A stretch of DNA of 64,000 nucleotides from an uncultured Desulfatiglans sp. (GTDB taxonomy: Bacteria; Desulfobacterota; DSM-4660; Desulfatiglandales; Desulfatiglandaceae): assembly GCA_900498135.1 (NCBI GenBank), contig LR026961.1, positions 2,813,111 to 2,877,110 of the forward strand. Direction: 5' to 3'. Shown here in pieces: positions 44,665 to 53,761 of the stretch. Both the position numbers and the translations under genes were made by a program. The notes beneath the pieces are model-generated. The model was not told the origin of the DNA. It made no database searches and was given only the letters and a program-made list of their open reading frames with translations. The number at the start of each line of letters is the position of its first letter. Positions within the stretch are counted from its first letter, which is position 1.

Positions 44665-47600
44665 ATGCAGCTAGACCCACAAACTAAAAGCAACCATGAT
44701 ATTCTAGAAGTCCTTAAAGAATCTCCGCGTCCTCTGGGATTTCGCCAAATCAAATCCAGGCTGCGCCGATCGGGACCAATTCCTGAATATTTGGTTTTAA
44801 GAGAGCTGCGTGACCTGCTTCACCAAGGTGATGTGGAGTTTCGCAATGGAGCCTGGACCGTGGCAGGAGCACCTGTCAAGGGGGCCTATCCACATTCATT
44901 TTCCTTGCCCGCTCTCTCCCGGGAAACCCACAAAGAGCTTTGGGCGGATATCCCCTGGAGCGCTCCCGGTGTAGGAGAAGGCCCTTCTCCGCACACGGCT
45001 GGCGGGCGCTGGGGGCTGTTTCGCCGGCTTATGAGCTACTACATCCAGTGTGTTCGCAACGAGGAAGGAGCAGATGCCTCTGCCTTTTTGAATCGGTTGG
45101 GCCAGACTTTCATATACCTGCGCCGATTAGGCTTCTGGCAGCCTTGTCCTGGCGTGAGGTGGCAAATGACTCAACCGATAGGGCCTCACATGTCGGAGTT
45201 CTTGAAGGCTCTGCCCGCATCAACTGATGATAGCCACGTTGTTATAGGTTACCCACTGGCTGGACATTGCAAACAGGGTGAGGACGGTCTTTTCACAAGC
45301 ATCGTCCGGCCAGTCTTTTACTACCCCGTACAGGCGGAGATAGTCGGACAGGGATTGCGGCTGACCATTGAAACCCCTGTTCCAGAGGTGAATCTCAGCT
45401 GGCTGGAGTATTCATTTTCGAAAAATGCTGAACGGCAGCGAAACTTCCTTTCAGCATGCGGGTTTATGCGGGTCCAGGCGGACGATGAAGCCCCGCCCGC
45501 GCGCGAGGTGGGCGAAGTCGCCCCGAGTCTGGAGACGCTCACCACCGCCCTCTCTTCATTTTTGCCTGAGAAAACCCGGGAAGTACTGCATTTGTCCGAT
45601 GTGCCGGGCGATGCATTGAGAGAACCTTTTGAAAGCGGTATATACAACCGAGCTGTGGTCATGCTTGCCAAGCGCACCCGATATAGCAAAGGGCTGCTGC
45701 AGGAATTGGCGGCTATTGCCAAGGCGCCGGACTCAGACTTGGACAGAACGGCTCTGGCCCACATCTTTACTGAAAAGGAGACGTCCGGAGAAGATGACCG
45801 TGAAAGCACCCTTGGAGAAGGTATGGCGGCGGAAGTGTTTGCCTTCAACGCGGCCCAGCGTCGAGCTGTGGAAGCAATGCTTTCCCACAGCCTCTCGGTG
45901 GTTACTGGCCCCCCTGGTACGGGCAAAAGCCAGGTGGTGGCCGGGACAGCGGCCAACGAACGGCTCCAGGGAAATTCTGTGCTCATCTCCAGCCGCAACC
46001 ATAAAGCCATTGATGCCGTGGTTAACAAGCTTGTCGGTCCCGCCGGCGAAAGTTTGGTGGTCAGAGCAAACTCCAAGGAACTCCCCGACCTGCAAATGAC
46101 GTTTTCCAAGGCCATCAAGTTGATGATCGTGGCCCAAGCCGATCCGCAGTCACGCTACAAACGATCCTTGGCTATGGAAGACCTGAATAACCGGCTGGCA
46201 GAGAGGAGGCTCGAGGCCGCGGCGGCGAAACAGGTTGCTGATTTGGCAGAAGCGCTCGGCACAATTGAAGACAGACTTGCCTACTTATATAGGGAGTTGC
46301 CGAGTGAAGCGGCTCAGTTTCTCGATGCCTGCCCGGAAAGTCTTCCCACGCAGGCGCTGCAGCGTACCCTTCAGAGCTTGGACAATGGTGACGGCATCCA
46401 TCCTTGGCGAAGTCTGGCCATCTTGTTTCACTATGTGCGACTTCGAAAAAGGCTTCGCCGAATTGTCGGCATGCCGCCACTGCCACTATTGTATGGCCGG
46501 AAAGCGCGGCGAATGCTGTCGGAAAACATGAAGCTGTTAAAGCAGACAGCCGAATATGCCTCTTTACGCATGACCGCTAAAGAAAAAGAGCGGCAAGCCT
46601 CAGGATTCCGGCCCCCGGATGAAATCACCAATACCGTTTCCCGCATCAGTGAGCGCATTCGACAGTTGCTGCCAGAACTGCTTTCACTGGACTTGAAAAG
46701 CCGCCAGGGACTGCGCGACGGCGCAGACAGGTCGGAACTGTCAGGACTGCGCTCTGTACTCAACAGCTTGCGGTCAGGGCTTGCTGACGGCAAGCTGGAC
46801 GACACGGCCATGACCGCGCTGCGCTCGAGTGGGCAGGAGATTTTACACGCCTTCCCCGTTTGGGTAGTGACCAGCCTTTCCATAAACTCCCGAATTCCTT
46901 TCTGCCCTGCGCTTTTTGACCTGGCCCTGATCGACGAAGCCAGTCAATCGGACATCCCTTCGGCCATCCCTGTTATGTTTCGCGCCCGGCGGGTGGGAGT
47001 TATAGGCGATCCATCGCAGCTGACACATACATCCAAGTTGAGCCCGGCAAAGGACACCTTTCTGCGTCGCGATTTGGGGCTGGAACGCCTGGAAGACCAG
47101 CGATTCGCCTATACACAGAGTTCCCTCTACGACCTCTGCGCTGGGGCAAGAAAGGTTGAGCCCATATTTCTGGATACAACCTACCGCAGTGCACAGTGCA
47201 TTGCCGATTATTCCAGCGGGCTTTTCTATGGCGGCAGGTTACGTGTAGGGACATGTAGCGAAGGGCTTTTGACCCCAAGAGACATGAAAGTCGGCATCCA
47301 CTGGACAGAGATCCAGGGGGAGGTCAAAAGTGCAGGGGGCAGCGGTTGCTATTGCGAGGAGGAAATTAAAGAAGTGGTGCGCTTGGTCCGGGATTTCCTC
47401 GAAGATCGGCAGTTTCCTGGCACTTTAGGGGTGGTCACGCCGTTCAGGCAGCAAGCCAATCGCATCCTGGATGTGATCACTCAAGGCGGCGTCACGTATG
47501 ACGCGTTCGTCAAAGCAAAGCTGCATGTGGACACTGCCCATGGGTTTCAGGGTGACGAACGCGACGTCATTCTGTTTAGCTTGTGCGGTGGGCCGGGCAT

Positions 47601-48111
47601 GCCTGGTGGCTCGCGGCACTTCTTGCAGGAAACGGGCAACCTCTTCAATGTGGCAGTAAGTAGAGCGCGTGCGGTACTGCATGTGGTAGGCAACAGACAA
47701 TGGGCGATGAAATGTGGCATTCGCCACGTGGAACTCCTGGCCCGGCCCCAGCAGCTCACGCAAACGCATCACCCTGCGGGCCCGTGGCATCCGCACGAGT
47801 CCCCTTACGAGAAGATGCTTTTTGATGCTCTGAAAGAAGCGGGGCTAGATCCCATGCCGCAATTCCCCGTGCGGTATCGACGGCTTGACATGGCCTTGAT
47901 CAGGCAAGGGTCGCCGGCGTTCAAGCTGGACATAGAGGTGGACGGGGACTGCCACCGCAATCCAGACGGATCTCGGAAGCAGGACGACCTTTGGCGAGAC
48001 ATCGAACTCAAGGGCACGGGCTGGAAAGTAGTCCGGTTCTGGACCTATCAGCTACGCGAAAATCTCCCCGGCTGCGTGGCGAAAATCAAGACCATATGGG
48101 AGCGGGCATGA
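44665..48111 (+). CDS. UPF1-like SF1 helicase with C-terminal Vsr/DUF559-like nuclease (defence system 2)
   Basis: A 1148-residue protein. The N-terminal ~75 residues look like a winged helix (DILEVLKESPRPLGFRQIKSRL). The SF1 helicase core has Walker A VVTGPPGTGKSQVV (near 413), a helical insertion (about 480-730), Walker B ALIDEASQSDIP (near 756), GDPSQL, DTAHGFQGDERDVILFSL and NVAVSRARAV. This is the UPF1/DNA2 type, common in RNA- or DNA-unwinding enzymes. The last ~100 residues carry a restriction-like nuclease domain with KLDIEVDGDCHR and a C-terminal GWKVVRFWTYQL strand, as in DUF559/Vsr. Its stop overlaps the next start (ATGA). Helicases of this kind accompany CoCoNuT-type McrBC systems. 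Confidence 0.87.
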   Translation: MQLDPQTKSNHDILEVLKESPRPLGFRQIKSRLRRSGPIPEYLVLRELRDLLHQGDVEFRNGAWTVAGAPVKGAYPHSFSLPALSRETHKELWADIPWSAPGVGEGPSPHTAGGRWGLFRRLMSYYIQCVRNEEGADASAFLNRLGQTFIYLRRLGFWQPCPGVRWQMTQPIGPHMSEFLKALPASTDDSHVVIGYPLAGHCKQGEDGLFTSIVRPVFYYPVQAEIVGQGLRLTIETPVPEVNLSWLEYSFSKNAERQRNFLSACGFMRVQADDEAPPAREVGEVAPSLETLTTALSSFLPEKTREVLHLSDVPGDALREPFESGIYNRAVVMLAKRTRYSKGLLQELAAIAKAPDSDLDRTALAHIFTEKETSGEDDRESTLGEGMAAEVFAFNAAQRRAVEAMLSHSLSVVTGPPGTGKSQVVAGTAANERLQGNSVLISSRNHKAIDAVVNKLVGPAGESLVVRANSKELPDLQMTFSKAIKLMIVAQADPQSRYKRSLAMEDLNNRLAERRLEAAAAKQVADLAEALGTIEDRLAYLYRELPSEAAQFLDACPESLPTQALQRTLQSLDNGDGIHPWRSLAILFHYVRLRKRLRRIVGMPPLPLLYGRKARRMLSENMKLLKQTAEYASLRMTAKEKERQASGFRPPDEITNTVSRISERIRQLLPELLSLDLKSRQGLRDGADRSELSGLRSVLNSLRSGLADGKLDDTAMTALRSSGQEILHAFPVWVVTSLSINSRIPFCPALFDLALIDEASQSDIPSAIPVMFRARRVGVIGDPSQLTHTSKLSPAKDTFLRRDLGLERLEDQRFAYTQSSLYDLCAGARKVEPIFLDTTYRSAQCIADYSSGLFYGGRLRVGTCSEGLLTPRDMKVGIHWTEIQGEVKSAGGSGCYCEEEIKEVVRLVRDFLEDRQFPGTLGVVTPFRQQANRILDVITQGGVTYDAFVKAKLHVDTAHGFQGDERDVILFSLCGGPGMPGGSRHFLQETGNLFNVAVSRARAVLHVVGNRQWAMKCGIRHVELLARPQQLTQTHHPAGPWHPHESPYEKMLFDALKEAGLDPMPQFPVRYRRLDMALIRQGSPAFKLDIEVDGDCHRNPDGSRKQDDLWRDIELKGTGWKVVRFWTYQLRENLPGCVAKIKTIWERA

Positions 48112-49676
48112 ACGATTCTTTCAAGTCCAACATTGACGATCAACAGGCCGAACCGCCTGCGCCCGAAAGGCGGCAGGACGCCCCTACTGCACTGGACAAG
48201 GCCTTCCCGTCCCTCTGGTTTATGGGGATGGTAATTTTTGTGGTCATCCTGGCGATACTCGCCATGGGCTGGAAAATTTCCGGCTTGGAAGATGAGCGGG
48301 TGTCCTTGGAGCTTTCTCGGCAGGAATTGGAGCATCAGCGGGAAACGCTTGAAAAGGAAAAGGCCCTTTATCAGAAAATCAATGAAGAACTTCCTCTATT
48401 GATACAACAGAGGGAAACATTGGGCGCCGAAATTGCCACGCTGGAGGGCGAGCTGAAGGTGCAGCACATCAATTTTGAGAGTGTAACAAGAGGTTTGACA
48501 AGAGCTCAGGAGGCATTGGACGATGCCCAACGCAAAGCCACAAAAGCGGCCAAGGACAGAGAGCAGGCTCTTGCTGAGTTCCAAAACCTAAATTCCAAGG
48601 CGCATGAATCGCAGCGCCTTGTGGAGCAGTTGACCAAGGAAGAGGTTGCCCTGCGGGGTAGCGTGGAAGGATTCACAAAGGATCGAGAGGCTCTGGAAAA
48701 AGCCGTGGCACAATTGCGCAAGAACAGAGGTGAGCTAGAGGCAGAGGTCGCCAGTCTGGAAAGCCGTGTCAAACAAAAAATGGCCGATCTAGAGCGCTAT
48801 GCCGAAGACGAGAAGGCTTTCGCCCGGTTATCAGATAGATTTCAGATTGTTTTGAAAAAAATGCAGGATTCCAGCATCCAGGCGGACAGATCCGTTTCTG
48901 CACTGGAGCAAGAGGCTGAAGGTTTGAAAACGGCAGCCGGAACGATCAAGGAGACTTCGCTTTCGCTCAAGGACGCCACGACATTCTTGGAGACACAGAA
49001 TAGTGTTTTGAATGAAAGCGTGAAGGACATCACCGCAGCAGTCCAAAAGGCCGAGGAAGGCGCTAGTGAAATGCAGACGGCTGCTAAGGGCTTCGCCGAG
49101 GCCAACGAGCGTATGGGGGGCATGGCAAAGGAAGCCGAGACGACACTTAAAGAATTGGGTGCCCTCCAGCGCAATTTGCTATCAGTGTCACATAAGCTGG
49201 AAACGGCGGTGGAAGAACTGGATAGTGGTGTTAAAGCCGCGGAAACCCAAGTGGCCAGTCTGGAGGAAAGCGCAAGGAACACAGCTCCAGCTGTTGAGTT
49301 ATTGCAGCAGACAAGCCAAGGCATGAAGGAAGAATACATTGGTATCAAGCAGTCGAGCCAGACACTTGCCGCTTTGGTTAAAGGCCAGCAGGATGCCGCT
49401 GGGCAGCTTATTGAAGCGACCAAGAGTTTGCAGGCACAGGTCTCTGCCCTGGTAACGGCGAAAGGTGGCATCGACCGGGTAGAAGAGTCCCTAGTCGGCC
49501 AATCCCGTAACTTGGAAACCATGCTTCAGGGGCTTTCCGCATTGAAGAGCAGACTTGAGGTACTTATCGCTTCGCTGGAACGAGCGCCTGCAGTGCCCCA
49601 ACCTTCAAACGATCAACAAACAGGTACCGAACAGAATGGTAGCCAACTGTCCCCGAATACTGGGCAACTCCAATAA
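48108..49676 (+). CDS. Membrane-anchored coiled-coil protein (defence system 2)
   Basis: A 522-residue protein. A hydrophilic N-terminus of ~33 residues is followed by a single transmembrane helix (about 34-56, LWFMGMVIFVVILAILAMGW). The rest is almost entirely heptad-rich coiled coil (to about 500), with a short disordered Gln/Asn-rich tail. No enzymatic domain is visible. The start is the ATG overlapping the helicase stop. It is expected to be anchored in the inner membrane with the coiled coil in the cytoplasm, probably pairing with the similar anchor and coiled coil on the McrB-type protein encoded next. No specific family is assigned. Confidence 0.82.
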   Translation: MNDSFKSNIDDQQAEPPAPERRQDAPTALDKAFPSLWFMGMVIFVVILAILAMGWKISGLEDERVSLELSRQELEHQRETLEKEKALYQKINEELPLLIQQRETLGAEIATLEGELKVQHINFESVTRGLTRAQEALDDAQRKATKAAKDREQALAEFQNLNSKAHESQRLVEQLTKEEVALRGSVEGFTKDREALEKAVAQLRKNRGELEAEVASLESRVKQKMADLERYAEDEKAFARLSDRFQIVLKKMQDSSIQADRSVSALEQEAEGLKTAAGTIKETSLSLKDATTFLETQNSVLNESVKDITAAVQKAEEGASEMQTAAKGFAEANERMGGMAKEAETTLKELGALQRNLLSVSHKLETAVEELDSGVKAAETQVASLEESARNTAPAVELLQQTSQGMKEEYIGIKQSSQTLAALVKGQQDAAGQLIEATKSLQAQVSALVTAKGGIDRVEESLVGQSRNLETMLQGLSALKSRLEVLIASLERAPAVPQPSNDQQTGTEQNGSQLSPNTGQLQ

Positions 49677-49696
49677 TTAAAGAAACGGTGCAAGAC

Positions 49697-52012
49697 ATGA
49701 CTTCTTTATCCATCATACCCTCCGGCCTCTGGATCCTATCCGCAGGACTGACCATCGTCGTCCTTATCATAATGTTTGGTTTCTACGCCCACTGGTGGCG
49801 TCGCCAACGCGCCTTTTTAAAGGATGCCGGCGATGTAGCCCAACTATCCGCCCGCAAACAGCAACTGGAGGCCGACGTCCGCGCCATCCGGGAATGGATC
49901 ATTCAGCAAAAGGCTGAGCTGCAACGACTGAACTCCGAGCGAGATGAACAGGAAAGGGTTCGGGGTTTGCTTACCGACCTCGAGCAGCGGTGCCTAAAGC
50001 AGGATCAGGAAAACGAGACACTACGCAAGGAAGTGGGCGAACTGGAAAATCAAAGGTATCTTCTTTCTCAAACGAATGGGATGTTGGACCAAAAGATCAC
50101 GGGGCTTGAAAAGGATGTAAAGGAGCTAGAAGTCAAAAAAGCGGAAGCCGAAGGCATTGAGCATCGTCTGGTTGAGCTCCGGCGTGAGCGCGACGAGCTC
50201 GCACAGGCGCTCCACGACAAAGCCGAAACGGAGGCTCACCTTTCGACATTGACTTTGAAAAAAACGCAACTGGAATCATGCATGGAAGAACTTCAGCGGA
50301 ATATAGCCCCTTTGGAAGAAAAGGTCGCAAATCTTAAAGAAGCTGCGGAAAATACCAGTGGCGAAATATTTTCGAAAAGAAATGAGCTTGATGCGGTATT
50401 GCGAGATCTACGGGACCAGCGTGAAGCATTACAAGGAGCGACCACAGAATTGTCTGAAACCCGCGCCCGGATGGAAACCCTAAACAACGAGAGAGCATCC
50501 TTGGAAAACCGATTGCATACGCTCACGGATGAGATTGATTCGCTCAGTGCGGAAAAACACAGGTCGGCACAACAGGTTGAGCAGGTTCGTGAGCAAGTCA
50601 TCTCTGCGGAGACGCTTCTTAACAATACTAATGATGAAGTGCAGGAAAAGAAGCACCTGCTGGAGCATATTCGTGAGCGCCTGGAATCCGACGAAATTAA
50701 GCTGTCCGGCCTGCAAGCTCACAAGTCATCTCTAGAAAGAGAAATCGAGAAGCTACAAGGGCAAGTAACCGGCAGGGGAGACAATGAACTACATGCTGCC
50801 TACGAAGATCTGCTGAATCGAAAGGCAGCTTGTTTCAAGACGAGCGAGTTCGCCTCTACCAAGCGCAATGACGACGAGTATCAAGCCCTGCAACACTTCA
50901 AGAACGAGTTGCGTGAGAGTGGGATCTACTTTCCCTCCCGGGTTATCGAAGCTTTCCACACCTCCCTTAAATGCCAGAGCATAAATCCTCTAACCGTACT
51001 AGCCGGGGTGTCCGGAACGGGCAAGACTCTGCTGCCAGTAAAGTACGCCGAGCACATGGGCCTGCATTCTTTGGTGATTCCCGTGCAGCCTCGCTGGGAT
51101 TCGCCACAGGATCTCTTTGGGTTTTACAACTATCTGGAAAGAGAATACAAAGCCACGGAGCTGTCTCGCGCCCTTGTACGTATGGATCCCTACAACTACG
51201 ATCCCAAGGAGTTTCCCGATCTTGACTATGACTGGCCCAGAGAGCGTGTACTCATGGTGCTGCTGGACGAGATGAATTTAGCTCGTACCGAATATTACTT
51301 CAGCGAATTTCTTTCCAAGCTAGAGTTGCGCCGCCTGGTTGAGAACCCGGCAAACCCGGCACACCGCGAAAAGGCGGAAATCGAGCTGGATACTGGTCCA
51401 GGCAGCGGCCGCGGCTTTCGCATCTGGGTGCCGGAGAACGTGCTTTTCGTAGGCACCATGAACGAGGATGAAACCACGCAGACCCTTTCCGATAAGGTGC
51501 TGGACCGCTCCAACGTGTTGCGGTTCGGAAAGCCAGACGAGCGGCGCAAGGATCCTAAAAGCCGAAATCAGAAAAAAAAGGCTCGCCCCTTTCTCACCCA
51601 TGATCGGTGGAACGACTGGTGCAAAACGGCTAATGGCAATGAGGTATGGCAGTCTAAAATGGAGGATTGGATCCGCCGCTTGAATAACGGACTCGAGAAA
51701 GTAGGGCGTCCCTTCGGCTACCGCGTCGAAGACGCCATTGCCTTGTACCTATCCAACTACCCAGATGCTGGCCAGGACGATCGATATAAGCTGGCTTTTG
51801 CCGACCAAGTGGAGCAGAAGATTATTCCCAAGTTGCGGGGGTTGGATGTGGGCGAGCCCAATACCATGAACTGCCTGCAGGAGGTCGCCAGCGTCATCGA
51901 TTCGCTTAGTGATGGCGAATTCTCCTCAGCTTTCAGATCTGCCATAGAAGAAAGCAAAAATTTAGGTATGTTCACCTGGCGAGGCGTTACGAGATCCTTA
52001 AAGGATGAATAA
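49697..52012 (+). CDS. Membrane-anchored coiled-coil McrB-type AAA+ ATPase/GTPase (defence system 2)
   Basis: A 771-residue protein. A transmembrane helix lies at about 9-32, then a coiled coil to about 375, then a McrB-family AAA+ domain: Walker A GVSGTGKTLLPVKYA (near 436), Walker B VLMVLLDEMNLARTEYYFSEFLSKLE (written here to its first 20 residues in sense: DEMN is the key part, near 523) and the McrB signature GTMNEDETT (near 585). A GTG at 49688 is an alternative start three codons upstream. McrB proteins form NTP-driven hexamers that activate the McrC nuclease. Fusion to a long coiled coil is the hallmark of CoCoNuT-type systems. The following gene encodes the McrC-like partner, 3 bp away. 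Confidence 0.88.
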   Translation: MTSLSIIPSGLWILSAGLTIVVLIIMFGFYAHWWRRQRAFLKDAGDVAQLSARKQQLEADVRAIREWIIQQKAELQRLNSERDEQERVRGLLTDLEQRCLKQDQENETLRKEVGELENQRYLLSQTNGMLDQKITGLEKDVKELEVKKAEAEGIEHRLVELRRERDELAQALHDKAETEAHLSTLTLKKTQLESCMEELQRNIAPLEEKVANLKEAAENTSGEIFSKRNELDAVLRDLRDQREALQGATTELSETRARMETLNNERASLENRLHTLTDEIDSLSAEKHRSAQQVEQVREQVISAETLLNNTNDEVQEKKHLLEHIRERLESDEIKLSGLQAHKSSLEREIEKLQGQVTGRGDNELHAAYEDLLNRKAACFKTSEFASTKRNDDEYQALQHFKNELRESGIYFPSRVIEAFHTSLKCQSINPLTVLAGVSGTGKTLLPVKYAEHMGLHSLVIPVQPRWDSPQDLFGFYNYLEREYKATELSRALVRMDPYNYDPKEFPDLDYDWPRERVLMVLLDEMNLARTEYYFSEFLSKLELRRLVENPANPAHREKAEIELDTGPGSGRGFRIWVPENVLFVGTMNEDETTQTLSDKVLDRSNVLRFGKPDERRKDPKSRNQKKKARPFLTHDRWNDWCKTANGNEVWQSKMEDWIRRLNNGLEKVGRPFGYRVEDAIALYLSNYPDAGQDDRYKLAFADQVEQKIIPKLRGLDVGEPNTMNCLQEVASVIDSLSDGEFSSAFRSAIEESKNLGMFTWRGVTRSLKDE

Positions 52013-52015
52013 GCC

Positions 52016-53761
52016 ATGAAGGGCGCCGTTGACGTCCAACTGCATCTATGGCCCTGGTCCGTGGGCAACGGGGACGAATCCTTCAACCTTATCCGCGGCT
52101 CTGCCAACGTCCCGTTCTACGGTAGTCCAGTACTATCGGTTTCCGAAAACGCTACTGTTTTGCTGGCCAGGCGCTACGAACGGTTTTTGCCATTTGGGCC
52201 GAAGTTCAAGGCTGTCGATGGAGTCTATCAGCTCTACCAGACGCCCCATGGCGTCGTTGCCCAGAAGGCAGCGTTGCAGAAATATAAAGCGACGGACAAC
52301 ATGGACGACAGCCACAGAAAGACAATTCTGTCCATCCACAGTGAAGAGGGTGTCCGTGAGGTACTTCTATCTACCTTGTATGCAGAGGCTAGTGCGCAAG
52401 AGGGAGATGTCGGTTGGGCCGAAAGCCGACTTTTCCGAACCATCCTGGCTTGGTCCAATTTCTTCGACGAATGTATTCTGGAGTCCAAAGGCACCCAACG
52501 CCAGGGAAAACTGCCATGGTCCAATATCGCGGATTATATAAAAAAGCTCGCCCAGAGTGAAGACGAGCCGCGCATGGCACTCATAGTGCACATTGCAGAC
52601 GCCATGCGGCAGCATTTACCCAACGTTGTACATGCCGCACGGCGTATCCTTGTTCGGGAGCGTAAGATGATGCCCGCCCCGCGGGTGGCCGAAACTGACA
52701 ATACTTGTCTGCAATGGTACATGCGACAGCCCGGCACCACCTCCACAGAAAAAGCAGCCGCTAACAGGCACCGGCTTATGGGTGTTTCACGTTACGAATC
52801 GCTGGACACTCTGGAGAACAAAGTACTCAAGGACTTTCTGGTTCGTTGCCGCTTGGAGTGCCGGCGTTATCTGAATTTTGACTGCAACCTGAATCAGCGC
52901 ACGCATTCCGAGCGCGGAAGCAAAGTCAAATCCTTCGGCAACATCTGCGCCGAACTCAGGCAACTGCCGCAGCTCGCGAATATTTCTAGACCTCCAGCCA
53001 TTCCAAAACCCAATTATGTGCTGCAGAACGACGTCCGCTACAAACGCATATGGAAGTACTACCTCAGACTGCTGCGGCAGGAGGACGAGGAGGATCGATT
53101 GTGGGACTGGCAGGCGCGTACCTGGACTGACATCAGCCGCCTATTGGTGAATGCCGCCCTTATGGCCTTGCGTGGCGAAACCGCTGGAAAGGTGGGGTAT
53201 CGGTTCGAGGAAATCCTGGCTTCAGTATTCGAAATTCTGTTCGAACAGCGGCTGGGCATGCGCATAGAGCGGGGCTCTGAACCCGGTCCTTTTCTCGTTC
53301 GCCCTCCTAGGGGGAGGACAGGCAGGGACCTGGCCTTGGAAGTTGTTCATCCCGACCTCGCCGAAGAGCACGGGCTGGTGAGGCACTTTGGGCGTACGGG
53401 CGGCCACCTCTACCTGGTGTTCAGCCCGCTGGACGGCTCAAGGCAATCGGTCGTGGTGGTATGGGCAGCGCATACCGCTGCCTGTACGCCTTCTGCTCGA
53501 CCCTCTTGGCAGACAATCGCAGATTCTGCCGCAAGAGCACTCAAGCGGCACGGTGATTTTCTGAGTGATCGTGCACAGGGCTTCCCTCATCTTTACGCCT
53601 TCGTGGTTGCCAGTGATGTGGACGCGCTGAAACCTGATTTGATTACTTCAGAAAATGGGAATGTACATCTTGTCGAGATACCCACCAGTCAGCAGTTTTG
53701 GGCTGAGGCGGTGGATTGGATTGCCTTGGTAATCGAAGAAGTATTGGGAAGACTGGTATGA
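52016..53761 (+). CDS. McrC-like DUF2357 protein (defence system 2)
   Basis: A 581-residue protein of the DUF2357/McrC type. The central segment SRYESLDTLENKVLKDFLVRC and the helical stretch with YKRIWKYYLRLL are typical of the family. The C-terminal ~190 residues correspond to the PD-(D/E)xK nuclease position: a helix GYRFEEILASVFEILFE (from about 394) then strands RDLALEVVHP and SVVVVWAAHTAA. A canonical D/E-x-K pair is not obvious, so the nuclease may be altered or inactive. It starts 3 bp after the McrB-type gene and overlaps the next gene by 4 bp, so the two subunits are coupled. Role inferred: partner and bridge of the McrB hexamer. Confidence 0.8.
   Translation: MKGAVDVQLHLWPWSVGNGDESFNLIRGSANVPFYGSPVLSVSENATVLLARRYERFLPFGPKFKAVDGVYQLYQTPHGVVAQKAALQKYKATDNMDDSHRKTILSIHSEEGVREVLLSTLYAEASAQEGDVGWAESRLFRTILAWSNFFDECILESKGTQRQGKLPWSNIADYIKKLAQSEDEPRMALIVHIADAMRQHLPNVVHAARRILVRERKMMPAPRVAETDNTCLQWYMRQPGTTSTEKAAANRHRLMGVSRYESLDTLENKVLKDFLVRCRLECRRYLNFDCNLNQRTHSERGSKVKSFGNICAELRQLPQLANISRPPAIPKPNYVLQNDVRYKRIWKYYLRLLRQEDEEDRLWDWQARTWTDISRLLVNAALMALRGETAGKVGYRFEEILASVFEILFEQRLGMRIERGSEPGPFLVRPPRGRTGRDLALEVVHPDLAEEHGLVRHFGRTGGHLYLVFSPLDGSRQSVVVVWAAHTAACTPSARPSWQTIADSAARALKRHGDFLSDRAQGFPHLYAFVVASDVDALKPDLITSENGNVHLVEIPTSQQFWAEAVDWIALVIEEVLGRLV

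Noticed and set aside
48108..49676. ZorA of a Zorya system
   Set aside because: It has one TM helix and a coiled coil, but not the MotA-like multi-helix domain of ZorA, and no ZorB is nearby.
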